Shown: positions 23,791 to 36,311, counted from the stretch's first letter. The stretch is 64,000 nucleotides of DNA from Cephalopachus bancanus (GCA_027257055.1 JAPVLO010000097.1:1798001-1862000), one strand, 5' to 3'. A program made the numbers and translations. The notes: a model not told the origin generated them from the sequence alone.

Positions 23791-25486
23791 TCCTAAAACT
23801 AGCTTAGTGAAAGTATTTTTAATGTCTTTATTTTTGAAATTGTTCCCTTTTACTCAATATTTTTAGCTTCAGATTTGAGTTATTACATATCTATATGTGA
23901 ATCAATTAGATAAACACAATTAGGCTTTCAAATATTATTTCAAATTATGTTTCTATGACATGTTGTGATGTTAAGATTTATATATCGAATTCTTCCAAAT
24001 CATCATTTTTTAAAATTCCCAGTGTTAGGAAGTATAATTTTTAGGTACTCATGAAAAATTCTGTTAGTCCACTAGTTGCTTTGATATACAAGCAATTGTT
24101 TTGGTGTTTGGGTGTTTTAATAAACAAAATTTTAAAAAAGTATCTTGTAACTTTCAAATAAATATATATTTGGCTAAATTTCAATATGTAGCCAACAGTT
24201 TTATAGATTTTATATTCTAAATTTATATTTTTGCTTTTAAAGACTGGATGGATCACTAAACAGAGTGATTGAGATTGTCAAGTTTGAAAAAATTTTCATC
24301 AGTTATCTAATTTTACGTTTTCAAACAGTCTGAAAAGGTATTAATAACATATTTTACATTACTTCATGGCCTTGTGGTTATGATCATTTTACAAATGAAA
24401 AACTTATGCTAGGAGATTAAATAGAAAATATATGACAAGTCTGTCTTTTAGTTTTATAAAGTCCAGGGTAACATAATTAACTTTTAATCTGTTATAAAAT
24501 TGTGTTACTGACAAAGTTAGCTGCCTTACAAATAGCTGCAAGAATTCACTGCATATTGAACCTTCCTTTTTTCCACTTGATTTCACCTTAGGTGTTATCC
24601 TTAAAAAAATAAAATAGTGTTGATTGTAAGGTGATCTATGCAGTGACAAATTATTCCTTTTTTCACTTTAGTTTGACTGATTCTCTCTTCCTCTTTTTCT
24701 CTCTGTCTCTCCTGTGTCTCTCTCTCTCTTTTTTTCTTTTCCTCTTTTTCATGTTTCCGAAAAACGAGACAAAGCAAAAGGTTTTGGATTTGTTTTTTCT
24801 ATTAAGGGATTATCATTCAGCTGCAAATATGATATGTGGGAGAAAAAAAGAGGAAAAATTAGGCTAAAGAAAGCAATATTTGATGCTGTTTTTTTCTTGA
24901 CTTCTGACATTCTCTCTTTTCTGTATCTTTTCCCCTCTTTTTGATTTTCTCACTTCTCAGTTTCAGTGATAAATAATGGGAAGTTTCACCCATGGCACTA
25001 GAAAGATGTTATTCAAAGGGAAGAAAAATAAAATATTTAGTGCTTTGACACAGCCTGTGATCTGATTCTTTTTATTACTATAGTTCACAGGATGTTAAAA
25101 GGATTTTATTAATGTGGCTGAGTCTAAACACGGACTTACTGTATAGTGTCTTATATCTGTATGATCCTACTTTGAAAAGTGTTACTATTTAACTCATCAT
25201 TTAATGCTTTAAGTTCTCTTTTCTTTCCAGTTAAAATTTCACTTATTTATTTTGTAACACATGCTGCTGATCATTGGCTTGATAGTAATCAAGTCAATAT
25301 TTAGGCCTTGTAGATAAGTTCACGGGCAGTTCACGCCAATGCCCTTGTCTTCTATTTTCCAATTCCAGATTAATTTTCTAAAGAGAGGTTTGTTGAGTCC
25401 CCAAGGAGATTGTTTAAGTGATCAGGTGACCATCTCTTTTAAAAGAGGTTTATTTATAAACGTCTTTCTATTGTTCAACTATAAGT

Positions 25487-25532
<46 letters not shown>

Positions 25533-27299
25533 ATGCGTGTACGTGTATATAGTAATTTAATAAATGTCCTTGCTTTTGACCAACAAAAATGACATCATTG
25601 AATTGAACTGTATGATTCATATCATATTCTAATAAGCATGGCAATAAAATATTTTTATGATTATGAATTGCAGTTTTATTTTCATTAAAATATGCTTGTG
25701 ATCAAGGATAGCAATTATTATTACAAATAATTTTCAAATATAGAATGTGGCATTTGTTATATATATCTGTGACATAATTTATTAAAAACAATAATTCTTA
25801 AGAATATATTTATGTTATTAATTCAGTCTTATTATAAACAATATTTCATGATTTAGATATAAAATTTATAGCAGAAAATCACCCTTAGTTCAAAGTTATT
25901 TAATCTACAAAAATCTAAAAGCTAAGGTAAATCAATACTGAGTGAAAAAAAATACCTATGATGGTAAAAATTGCTAATCATACATTTTTCCTGAGAGCAG
26001 ACTGAATCATCAATGAGTGTCAGAATTGCAGGGTATCTTTACATCCATGTTTCCAGCATGTTACAGTACTAGATCCAGAAATCAACCACTAACAAAAAAT
26101 TACAAGCAGCTTTTTGGTGTTGATATAATGGTTTTAGTCCCAATCTTCATGTTTGTGTTTATTTTTATTGCCTGAAAATATTTATAGACAAATAAATTAA
26201 AAACTCAGATGTTTGAACTATATGGTTAAAGGAATTGACAAGAACATGGTTAAGGAGGATGGCTTAAAATCATAAGATACGAGATGAGGTATGTGGGGTG
26301 ATTACAGAACTAACAAGTGAGTTAATCATTCTAGAACAAGCCATTGCTTTCATTTGCTTAATCTACTGAAGGTTTAAGTAGATGACTTCTTTAGTTCTCA
26401 TAGGATCTAGGATTCTATGGCTCTGCCATTTAATATACTTGACTTTTTGTATGCCTGATTAATTAGAAGGTTTGAGAAGGGTATTGTGATTTGGGGGACT
26501 CTACAATAATGCTCTCAGGCACCTATCTAAGAGAAAAACTCACCTCCAAAATACCTAACTTTTTATTGTAGTGTTCTGATCAATAAACAGGTGAGGAATG
26601 GTAAAATTTCAAAAACCAAAGTAATATGCACCAAGTATTTTCTAATAAATTAGTTTTTGGCCTTATATCTAAAATGGTTTCCTAAGGTTATTAGAGTATT
26701 CTACGTACCAGTTAGTGTAGGCAAACTAAAATTTTGAATAAAAATAACAACAAAAATGTAGGCTAATGACTGATTAAGCTAAATTATGTTGTCCTTTTTT
26801 TTTTTAAATGTCATGAAGACCTAGCCTGTTACTTGAGGGGACTAAATTGGGGTGTTAGACACTTATTAACTTCAATCACTTAGTATTAGGATATAAATAA
26901 ATTCACTTGAATTTTCTGAAGTTATACATTCTAAAAGGCAGCCCAATGATTGGAAGAGGTTATGAATATCTCTAGCTACCATATTTTCACCATTAGAGAA
27001 TAACTTTATTCTGAGTGGTTCCTAATCCACTAGAGTATAAATTGTAAAGTTATAAACTATAAAACTGGAATAGTGGAACATGATTTAGGTAAAAGATAAA
27101 AGAAGTACAAAAACTTCTATACTATATATATATATTTAAGGTATATATTTAAGTCTTTCATTTACTTTTTTTAACATTATACACACATGCATACACATAA
27201 AACATATATTAATTCAAAGATAAAATTAAATTGCTGTTTTTGTTCTAAAGTGACCATTTTTTCTGACCTGAGATAAAACTCATTTAAATTGGTTGTCCT
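23791..27299. other. mostly unassigned A+T-rich sequence
   Basis: No gene. Possible antisense MIR at about 24330-24430 (TCATTTTACAAATGAAAAAC). A C/T-rich tract lies at 24680-24760 and produces artefactual leucine/serine-rich frames. A (GT)n microsatellite is listed separately. Everything else has no name that I can support. Confidence 0.45.
25485..25550. repeat. (GT)n microsatellite
   Basis: About 20 GT units with interruptions at the start (ATGTGT) and end (GCATGCGTGTACGTGTATAT). Confidence 0.95.
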
Positions 27300-27622
27300 G
27301 GTGATGATGATGATGGTGAGGGTGATGATGATTTTGAGTCAGGATCTCACTCTATTGCCCAGGCTGGGTTAGAGTGGCACCATCACGGCTCATCACAGCC
27401 TCCAACTCCAGGGCTCAAGCAATCCTCCTGCATCAGCCTCCCGAGTAGCTTTGTCTATAGGTGCTGCACAACTACACCTGGCTAATTTTTTGATTTTTTT
27501 TGCAGAGAGGAGGTCTCACTATGTTGCTCAGACTGGTCAAAAACTCCTGGATCCAAGCAATTCCCCGACTTCTGCCTCTTTTAGTGCTGAGATTACAGGG
27601 GTAAACCATAGCTCTCGTCCTG
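27300..27622 (-). mobile_element. AluJ-type SINE, antisense, with GAT-repeat at the tail
   Basis: From 27336: GAGTCAGGATCTCACTCTAT, TGCCCAGGCTGGGTTAGAGT, CTCCCGAGTAGCTTTGTCTA, TTTGCAGAGAGGAGGTCTCA, CTATGTTGCTCAGACTGGTC, GTGCTGAGATTACAGGGGTA. Where the poly-T tail would be, there is instead a (GATGGT)/(GAT)n stretch at 27300-27333. The 107-codon plus-strand frame at 27451-27774 is read-through of the Alu. Confidence 0.88.
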
Positions 27623-28919
27623 GTGTGAAATTATTAATAGGTCCTCTTAATCTCAAAAGTGTCCCAGTTTGGAAAATAAAAGTCTCCCTTGACTGTAACA
27701 AATACATAATATTAGTTATTCCTTTAAATCATAAATTGAATGTGTTACCAAGGCCTTTAAACATGGGAAGTTAGAAGACTAATGCAAATCTGAAGCTTCA
27801 CATGAATATGAAAGCATGTGCATTTATTTTTCAGTGATTTCAAGTATATTGCATCACGGTATCGAATCAAAATTTTTCCAGAGATTTTCAACTAAGTTAT
27901 AAAATGTCTGTTTTTGTCTTTTGCAAAGGTAATGAGTAATTAAGACTTAACTGATCCCACCACAATGTTTAAATTAAGTGTGTAGTGCTGAATACAGTAT
28001 AAATTATGTACTTTAGATTCTATGACAACAAAATGTTTGGAACATATCAATGAATGCTTATACTTTATATTAATTTTGTTTACTTCTTTTACCTTTTAAA
28101 TTGCATTAAGTCAGACTGAGGGTGATTGGTATGAAAAACGATTTCAAAGGAAACAGTAATTTTCCACCTGATTTTGGAATTTACTTTTAGGAAGAAGATA
28201 AGCAATAATGGCCTGAAGATAGCAAATTATGATCATCAGTTAAGGACAGTTCCCCTGTATTGAGATTTTAGATTAATGACATAACGTTGTGTTCAATAAT
28301 TTGAACAGGTAGCTACTTTTTTCTAATTCAAATTGTCTCTGAAGTAATGACCTCTTGAGAAATAAGTGTTCTCTTCCAGAGTTTTTGTACATTAATTTAC
28401 TTTGATTTTCATGTCACCTCAAATTATGATCTCATCTGATACTCAGAAAATGTTACTAAGTGACCATCAGGTATACTGCCTAGAGTTTTTATACATAAAA
28501 TTTCATTTTTATGAGGCCTTGGTGAAATTTATTTTAGCTTGCTTAAAGAAACAGAATTTGTACTTCTTCTAGGTTTGTTGCTTGAACTTCCTTCATTATA
28601 TTTAAACTCATCATAAAAAAACCCCAAAACCCATAAGGTTATATCTGCATATCTAAGAGCTGGTGGGGAATTTTGCTGGATTTGTGCAACTTTTGGTGAA
28701 TGTGCATGTATGCAATTCATACCAAATTCTTCTGATGTATTAATATTGAGTTAGCTGACTCTGGTGTTACTAAAAATTAGGAAAACCAAGTTTCAAGGAA
28801 TCTACCAAAGATAATTCACCCGGCTATCGAATAAGGCAAGATCCTGAATCATTTGGTGAGTGGAATGAATTTCTACAATCTAGAGTCATTTTCTCACAAT
28901 TGATGTTAGTGTCAGTCAG
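27623..28919. other. unassigned non-coding sequence
   Basis: I see no gene, RNA or repeat family that I can name. Confidence 0.45.
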
Positions 28920-29219
28920 ATTTTTTTTTTTTTTTCTGAGTGGGAGTCTCACTGTCAACCAGGCTGGAGTGCAGTGGCACACTCACGGCCACGGCAGCCT
29001 CAACCTGCTGGGTTCAGGCGATCCTTCCGCCTCAGCCTTCCAAGCAGCCAGAATTACCACAGCGCGTGCTACCACACTCGGCTACTTTTTTGATTTATTG
29101 TAGAGATGAGAGGTCTCCCCAAGTTGTCCAGGCTGTTTCGAACCCTGGGCACATGCAATTCTCTCGCCTCCGTCTCCCAAAGTGCTGGAATTATAGTCTT
29201 GAACCACTGCTCCTGCCTC
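28920..29219 (-). mobile_element. Alu variant, antisense, older copy
   Basis: T-run, then GAGTGGGAGTCTCACTGTCA, GGCTGGAGTGCAGTGGCACA, CACGGCCACGGCAGCCTCAA, CAACCTGCTGGGTTCAGGCG, linker GATTTATTGTAGAGATGAGA, end AGTCTTGAACCACTGCTCCT. Flanked by TCAGATTT on both sides. It retains a longer 5' end and more AluJ-like positions than the other variant copies, so it may represent an earlier stage. Confidence 0.9.
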
Positions 29220-29351
29220 AGATTTGTTCTGCTTATGTCACATTGTACGAAATAAGATAATGAAGATCCTCAGTGTAAGAGAGAATATGCTTATTTATCT
29301 CATTTTTAGAGTCATTTGTTTCCACAATAACTTTATCATTAATACTGTCTG

Positions 29352-30023
29352 TATCTGTGGGCTACTGTGATCGTTAATTTTATGGGTCAACTCTGGCCAT
29401 GGGATGCCCAGATATCTAATTAAGCGTTATTTCTGAGTGTCAAGGATATTTCTGGAAGAGATCAGCATTTGAACAGGTGGACTGAGATGAGCCTCTCAAC
29501 TCAGATGACCCTCTCCAATGTGGGTGGACAACATCTAATTCCATGAGGGCCTAAATAGAACAAAAAGGCTGAGGAAAGTTGCGTTTTTTTTCTCTCTGCC
29601 TAACTGTGTAGTCTTCCCCTGCACTTGGTGCTTCTGATACTCAGGCTCTCAGACTCAGTCTGGAGTCTATTTCATTGGTCCTCTGGCTCTCAAGTTTTTG
29701 AACTACACAATTGGCTTTCCTTCCTTGGGTTTCCATATTGCAGGTACTGGATTGTGGGACTTCTCAGTCTACATAATCTCCTGAGCATGTATTGTATAAT
29801 AAATATCTTTATATGTACATATATATGACCAGTTTTGTACATATATATGTAATTCTCCAGAGATATAGAATAAATAGGATATACATATGTTTTTAAAATC
29901 TATCTATACATTTATATATAATAAAATTGATATTAATAAAATTAAAATATATTATTATATATAATAAAATAAATATATATATCTTATCAGTTCTGCTTCT
30001 TTGGGGAACTCTGACCAATACAG
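29352..30023 (+). mobile_element. ERVL-type LTR (MLT2-like), with internal insertion or foldback
   Basis: Starts TGATCGTTAATTTTATGGGT, then GATGCCCAGATATCTAATTA, GAACAGGTGGACTGAGATGA, AATGTGGGTGGACAACATCT, CTAAATAGAACAAAAAGGCT, GGGACTTCTCAGTCTACATA and ends TTCTTTGGGGAACTCTGACC AATACAG, the layout of MLT2-like LTRs. Between 29824 and about 29970 it holds an A+T-rich stretch that contains an inverted, decayed copy of the LTR's own end (29851-29889). Family name is moderately certain. Confidence 0.65.
29824..30000. repeat. local duplicate, copy A
   Basis: Begins TATGACCAGTTTTGTACATA and ends CTTATCAGTTCTGCTTCT. It is matched in the same orientation by 30512-30696, about 688 bp away, along its full length, including the A+T-rich middle. 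Because the last part of copy A is native LTR sequence, copy A is the likely source. Confidence 0.85.
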
Positions 30024-30424
30024 CTATCTAGGCTGAAATGATGATTCACTGGAAAACTTTTTTGTTATGGAGGCTTTAAAAACTTTCTAGCTTATTTTGT
30101 TAGGGAAGAAAACTTGAAAGTATTCAAAATGGTTTATGACAGTGATAATAAATGAGGGTCAACCAACAACCAGAATATTTTCTGATAAAAATCATGAAAC
30201 AAATCATGTGGTCTTGTAAGAGAAAGATGTATTTAGGTTGCACAACATAAATGGGTCTGTATTTCTATTTGAAAGCATTCTAAGGAACTAAGTGGCAGAT
30301 TAATTTGTAATTTTAGTGCAATGAGTGGTAGTAAAGGTTTATATAACTATACTGGTAATATTATTATTATTTTTGACTTGAAAAACTAGTTTACTAGAAA
30401 ACAAAGAGAAATGAGCTTTAAAGT

Positions 30425-30425
<1 letters not shown>

Positions 30426-30468
<43 letters not shown>
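30426..30468. repeat. (GT)n microsatellite
   Basis: About 21 GT units. The minus-strand frame across it (30339-30530) is an artefact. Confidence 0.97.
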
Positions 30469-30471
<3 letters not shown>

Positions 30472-30511
30472 GCAAGTGGCATAAATGTCTCTGGGTACAC
30501 ACACACATATG

Positions 30512-30696
30512 TATGACCAATTTTGTACATGTGTACATATTTATGTAATTCTCCAGAAAAACAGAATCAATTGGCTATATGTATGTTTTTATCTATCTGT
30601 ACATTTATATATACTAAAAACTGATTTTAATAAAATTAAAATATATTGTTATATATAATAAAATCAATATATATATATCTTATCAGTTCTACTTCT
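30512..30696. repeat. local duplicate, copy B
   Basis: Begins TATGACCAATTTTGTACATG and ends CTTATCAGTTCTACTTCT, then leaves the LTR-like sequence abruptly. The rest of the LTR is absent on both sides. It lies shortly after the GT microsatellite and a short CA run (30499-30508). Confidence 0.85.
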
Positions 30697-30929
30697 GTAT
30701 GCTGCTGTATTTTCTTTTATTGCATAGCTTTGGACTTTGGATAAATGTTTAACTTTTCTGACTATAATTATAAGTAACAAATACAAAATTAAAATTGTAA
30801 TAAGGCCTTTATGACATTTTTTTTAATTTATGAAGAGAACAAAATTGGCATTGATATAAATTTCACTTTGTACACTCTGTCCAACTTTCTAAATCACTTT
30901 GCTCTTGTCTTTTATTGGCATAACTCCAT

Positions 30930-31250
30930 TGCTTTCAGCCATGGATTCTTTTAACTACTCTTATCTTTCTTTCCTCTGCTTTGTCTAACTTCTAATGTTC
31001 CTCAAAATGCATTCAGGAATCATCTCTCTTGAGAAAGTTTCCTAATCTCATTCTGCTATCACAGCATTCTGTACTTTGTTCTGGTAGAAGGCTAAGTGTA
31101 TAACTGTTTACTCTGCTCTTATTCCCTCCAGTAGACTGGGGGCTCACTGAAGACAGGCACTTTTATAATCATTTATATCTCAAGTGCCTAAGTTCCTGTC
31201 ACTTGGTAGGTGCTTAACCAATACCCATTTGCTTCTTGAATAAATATTTA
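30930..31250 (+). mobile_element. L2 LINE 3' end, sense
   Basis: CATTCAGGAATCATCTCTCT, GAGAAAGTTTCCTAATCTCA, CCTCCAGTAGACTGGGGGCT, CACTGAAGACAGGCACTTTT, then TTGGTAGGTGCTTAACCAAT and TTGAATAAATATTTATTG follow the L2 3' end order (GACTGTGAGCTCCTTGAGGG, then TAGTAGGCGCTCAATAAATG). Confidence 0.8.
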
Positions 31251-31254
31251 TTGC

Positions 31255-31720
31255 ATATCATTTAGTTGTGCCAGGCACTCTGAAAGCAGTGAGCAAATCG
31301 ACGCAACACTTCCCTCTTAGAGTTATAAGACAGATGGTAAAGACACACACTCATTAAACAAATAATCCGGCAGACATAACACTTGCAAATAGTTCTGATT
31401 ACTATGAGCATGGTCAGTTCAAGGCAATGAAAGAAGGGTGATGCAGATGGATAAAGAATGGAGGGAACATACATAGCAAGAGATAAGACCAGAGGACCTG
31501 CTGGGCCTGACATCCGAATTGAGGTCTTTGGACTTTATATGAGCGCCCTGGTCAGGCATAGAAGGCTTTATGGAAGTGAGTGGCACAAACGTCTATAAAA
31601 ACATTTCTGAAAAGCATTTCTCTAGCTTCTGTGTAGAAATAAACTGGAGGTACCCAATAGTGAATGCAAAGAGATGAATTAGAAGACCATTGCAGGAGAT
31701 AGCAATGACTCAGGCTAGAC
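31255..31720 (+). mobile_element. ancient mammalian interspersed repeat (same type as 22240-23190)
   Basis: TTGTGCCAGGCACTCTGAAA, GCAGTGAGCAAATCGACGCA, GGTCTTTGGACTTTATATGA, GAAGACCATTGCAGGAGATA are typical phrases of this old repeat. No coding potential is retained; the minus-strand frames at 31262-31752 are shadows. Confidence 0.5.
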
Positions 31721-32559
31721 ACATAATGTGGAAGTAAAAATAAAATGAACAAATCTAATATATACTGTGAATAAATATAAAATATGTCTTAAAAATTAAT
31801 TCTAGAGCACAATGTCTAAGACTTGTTTAAATTTTAACTTTTATTTATGTTTATTATTTATGTTTCACTTTCATATTTAATAAAATTTGTTAAAATTAAT
31901 ATTTCAATACACTGAACAGAAAATAGCAGAACCATTTTCATTTCCATAAGTAGCATATACAACTATTAAAAATTTAAACATGGTGAAATGTAAAAATGCA
32001 AGGCAAATATAATTACAAAAAAAGAAACTAGTTAATTTGTTGAGAAAAATAATACAAATATTTAGAAAATGCTCACTCTGTGGGTGCTGGGACCCTGTGA
32101 GGTAGAGCCCTTTCTTATTTCATTTTTCAGATGAGAAAAATAAGATTTGGTGCCACTGTTTCCTAATATTGACAGAAACACATAACTAAACCCAAGAAAA
32201 ATGTTCTAATTTGGATAGCTAGAAAGTGCTATTTTTTTCCCCATTCACATTGTATTGTATCAGAAGGTGCAAGAAGAGCCAATGCATTTACATTAAGATA
32301 TTGTTTATTTTTTATTGAGAAAAGTTTGGAGTTGCTAAGGCCCAGATTAATTTTTAAAATAAGGTGAATGAATTTTATATCAGAATGCCACTAAATAAGA
32401 ACAAATTATCTGTTTTTTAAACCCATACATCCATAAGCCTTTTAAGCAAATAAGAGGACAAAATTTTATTTAGAAATCTCTTAGAACAAAACACAAATAT
32501 AATCCTTTAACACTTTCTTTTTTCTTTCTCTTGTAAATCACAAATAGAATTTTCTTTAA
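31721..32559. other. unassigned sequence with a probable antisense MIR
   Basis: At about 32085-32165, CCTGTGAGGTAGAGCCCTTT and ATTTTTCAGATGAGAAAAAT match an antisense MIR core. The rest is A+T-rich and unnamed. Confidence 0.5.
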
Positions 32560-33120
32560 TCTACTTGGACGACAACTTTAGTATTTATTTAATCTCAACT
32601 CTTGGCAAATAACAGTAAGAATGCACCCGCAAATAAAAGCTAATTTCTCATTGTTTATCATCCTATGCATTAGAGACATCTGAACTAAGAAAACATTATG
32701 CTGATGAGTGACAGAAGACCAATAAACTATAAAAAAGCCTTTTCTGATAAAGTCATAAAATGAGTTTGACAAGAAGTCGTTTTGTATGTTCCCTTTATAA
32801 AAACATTGAGAGTGACAGCACTCTTATCCCATATAGATCCAGAACGACAGGATTCTAAATAGCACCTGATTTTGCTGTGAATCTGGGACGTGATCAAAAT
32901 GTTGCCAGCTGCCGACTTGAGCGTCTCATATTATCAAAAGCAAATGGATTGAATAAATTGGACAAGAAGGTGGCTATACAAATCCGTGCTGATATCCTCA
33001 TTTTGTGGATCTCACTCTGAATCATTTACTTCACATTCTTTTGACAAGTAGCAGTAGGTTCACAACAATTGTGCAGTTTTATCAGTAGTCAACTTGATAA
33101 AAATTAATCTTTTTAGTACT
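32560..33120. other. repeat-free stretch, candidate conserved non-coding element
   Basis: This part has balanced composition, several CpGs (GGACGACAAC, ACCCGCAAAT, GTCGTTTTGT, GGACGTGATC, GCCGACTTGAGCG) and no repeat features, unlike its neighbours. That is what a conserved enhancer-like element can look like, but no conservation data are available here. The minus-strand 64-codon frame at 32578-32772 is not recognisable. Confidence 0.25.
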
Positions 33121-34242
33121 GTAAGAGTCAGACTTCTAGCTCTAAGAAAATATTTGTTACTTATCACTCTCAAAGTATCGGAAAATGATCATTTAGCTGA
33201 GTAAATACTTACTGAACAGCATTATGTTTGTACTCATCACTTATACAAAGATTAGCACTTGAAGTTGTAGAAAACTTATTGAATTATTTCATTATTAAAT
33301 TTGAGGTTTCCACAGAAACTAGACTTTAATTTATAAATATCTAAGACTGTTACAAGATTTTCAAATAGCCAAAAAAGTATTGAAAATCTAATTTTAATAA
33401 TTTGGGGCTTATGCACATTGTAAAGTTAAAATTATTTAAAGTAAATTAATAGTCCTTTGGACCAATTCAGCTTTTTGAGTATGCAGGCTCTTGAGTATGT
33501 TCAAAACTTCATAGTCAATAGAAGAGCAATTATATATGTTAACATTAGAAAATTTTTTTGTCATACTTCAAAGTTATTTTACATACCTACCAAGTTAATT
33601 AACAAGACCAATATAAATTTTTCAGGCCAAATATGTACTAAGAACTCAGAATCATGAAGAACAAACAGATTTCTTCATACAGTTTTTCTCACTTAATCTT
33701 TTTTGTGAGGTACATTTTTTTACTACCCGTCTTCACAAGAAGAGGAAACTTCTAAATTCTTCAGAAATCCTTCATTACTTATTGAACAAACTACAAATTC
33801 ATTATTAAAAAAAGAAAACCTAACATAGTCAAGTTCCTGTGTACTTTTCTGGCCTTCTTACTTTCCTTGACTTTTCCCTCTGAGTTGTCATTCTCCCTAC
33901 CAAAATAAATGAACAAATAAATTTGAATTTAAAATATAACTGTACACTCTATATAGTTCCAAGATTTAGATTCTATTATGGTCTTTTTGCCTCAGTTAAC
34001 AGTGCTTCTGTGGCCTAAAATATACTGTACCCAACATCTGTTTTCTTGAACACAGACATTTCAGTATTCAAGATGTAGCTCATAGGTAACTTCATCTCCG
34101 AAGTATATTTGACTCCTCTGCAGACTCATTGACCATTGTCTTCTCCTCTGTAATATATGACATTTTAGTGGACTTATTTGTTTAAATGTTATTTCTATTC
34201 TCCTAAAATGCCCCTCTCTCTCTTGAGGACAGGAGTAAAGTG
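33121..34242. other. unassigned non-coding sequence
   Basis: No gene. There is a weak antisense MIR-like part near 33680-33760 (CTTAATCTTTTTTGTGAGGT, AAGAAGAGGAAACTTC). Otherwise no name can be supported. Confidence 0.4.
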
Positions 34243-34475
34243 GTTTTTTTTTTTTTTTTAAGTTGAAGTCTCACAACATTGCCCAGGCTGGAGTGCAGTG
34301 GCACTCTCACAGCCACCCCAGTGTCGACCTAATGGGCTCAGGCTATCCTTCTGCCTCAGCCATCCAAGTAACCGGAACTAAAGGCACATGCTACCATGCC
34401 CGGATAATTTTTGATTTATTGTAGAGGCGAGGTTTCGCCAAGTTGCCCGGACTGGTCTCGAACTCGTGGGTTCAG
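34243..34475 (-). mobile_element. Alu variant, antisense, 5'-truncated
   Basis: T-run, AAGTTGAAGTCTCACAACAT, GCCCAGGCTGGAGTGCAGTG, linker GATTTATTGTAGAGGCGAGG, then GTCTCGAACTCGTGGGTTCA and an abrupt stop, losing roughly the first 50 bp of the element. Flanked by AGGAGTAAAGT and AGGAATAAAGT, a target-site duplication with one mismatch, so the truncation happened at insertion. Confidence 0.9.
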
Positions 34476-35114
34476 GAGGAATAAAGTTTTAATAATTTCT
34501 TAAATCATCACACCAAAGTGTTAGTCCATAGTCTATAGGTAATTACACATAATTACATTAAAATAAATAGTAAGTATAAGGTGCTTTATTGACTTAAAAA
34601 TTTTGACAAAGGGAGAAGGGCTCTCAGTTTAAGAAAGTCTCAGGTGATCTATTAATTTTCTTCTTGCAGTATTTATTAAAATGTATAGAAAAAAATTAGG
34701 TTTCAAGTCAAAGCAAAGAATTAAAAATATAAACAAACTAAAGACAACTCCAGAAAGCTATTTTTGAGAAAAGGTTTGCATTAATTATGTGACTAAATGA
34801 AGTGTTGGCTTCCTGGAGTTTATTTTTAAACTCACAGCTATTAATCTTTCTAGGTCATTTTAAGACTGTTTGCTTGGCAACATGTTTCTTCATTGAAACT
34901 TAGGGCTCCAAAGCTAGAAACCTTTTACCCAAATAGGTCTAGATCCACAACCCTAAGCTCATATTTTACTTAGTTCTACTTGACCCGTCACTAATGGAAT
35001 GTATTTCTTTAATCTACAGAGATTTTTATTAATTCAAATGAATCCACTGTGTACATTATTTTTTTATTTCCAAAATGTTTTTTGCAATTGCCATTTCTTT
35101 CAGAAACAAATTGT

Positions 35115-35170
<56 letters not shown>

Positions 35171-35815
35171 TTATTTCAAGTTTAACTTCTGGTATTTATT
35201 GTTTGCATCTTTATTCTATGTAACAAAAGTATTTATTTATTGGGATGTCAGTGGATGTTATTTTCATAGCACAGTAAATGCTTTTTCATGATCTGACTTC
35301 TGAAGTATGGTGGCTATGTTGCCGAATGACCTAAACCTTGCATGGTATTATGATATTAGTCACTAGGAGAGGTAAAGCTTGCAAAACCATAAGTTGAAGA
35401 TAAGACTGTTTGGGAGCAATTAACCATTCAGACTTCATGTGCACCTTGAGAGTAATTTTTATTGCATGTTGTAACAATAACACATTCATAATATGGAACA
35501 GGTACAGTGTTTAGAACAGTAATTCAAAACTAACGATCAAACTAGCATGATATGCCAGAAACAATTTTAACACAAGGTGGTAGTTGAAACTGAGTCCTGC
35601 TAATTACAGCATATCCTTGCTATTTCTTATTAGAAGTAAATTGTCTATTTTGATTAAAACTTTTCAGAGTTGTTGTCTTTATGTGATTAATAGAAGATGA
35701 ATCTGAATAACCAACAGTTTCAGTGAAAGAAGATAATTTGGGTATTTCAAAGAAAGCATACATTTCTGACTTAACAAACTTAAGAGAGTATCTTTAAAGT
35801 AAATTATTTAGGGCG
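34476..35815. other. unassigned sequence around a GT/GA microsatellite
   Basis: No gene or named repeat apart from the microsatellite at 35112-35171. Open frames at 35049-35291 run through the GT tract. Confidence 0.45.
35112..35171. repeat. (GT)n followed by (GA)n microsatellite
   Basis: GT units from 35112 to about 35159, then GA units to 35171. Confidence 0.96.
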
Positions 35816-36311
35816 TACAACCAACAAGGTGGCAGAATAGGAAGCCTAGACTCTCCTCTCTCCCATAAAGATATTCAACAACAAAACATAAACCAATTTC
35901 TATTGTGAGATATCCAGAAACCAGTTAGGAGGTGTTCGCACCACAGGAAAGCAAGAAAACAGCTGTATCAATGTTCTTAGGAAAATCTGTGCCATTCTTT
36001 TATTGTAGTCCCTCCCCAGCACAGTGCCACATGATTAAGAAGAAACTTCCAGTTCTTGGATTCTCTCTGAGGGGGAAAAAAGAAGACTGGGCTGTGCATC
36101 TCTTCACAGTATAAGAGATAGACACCAGAGAGAGCAAGAGATTATGAGCTCCTGAAAAAAAAGAAACCACAAATTTATCTAATTAGGAATTACATGCACA
36201 AATCCAGCAGAAGCACACCTACAGAACGTTTTGAGAGACTCCCGGTTAAAGGATATAGTGACTGAACTAAAAAATTTACTAGAGGGATTAAACAGAAAAA
36301 AAAATCATAAA

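Noticed and set aside
31262..31752. Two minus-strand frames of 66-83 codons with hydrophobic segments
   Set aside because: They are antisense to an ancient interspersed repeat. The hydrophobic parts reflect T-rich composition.
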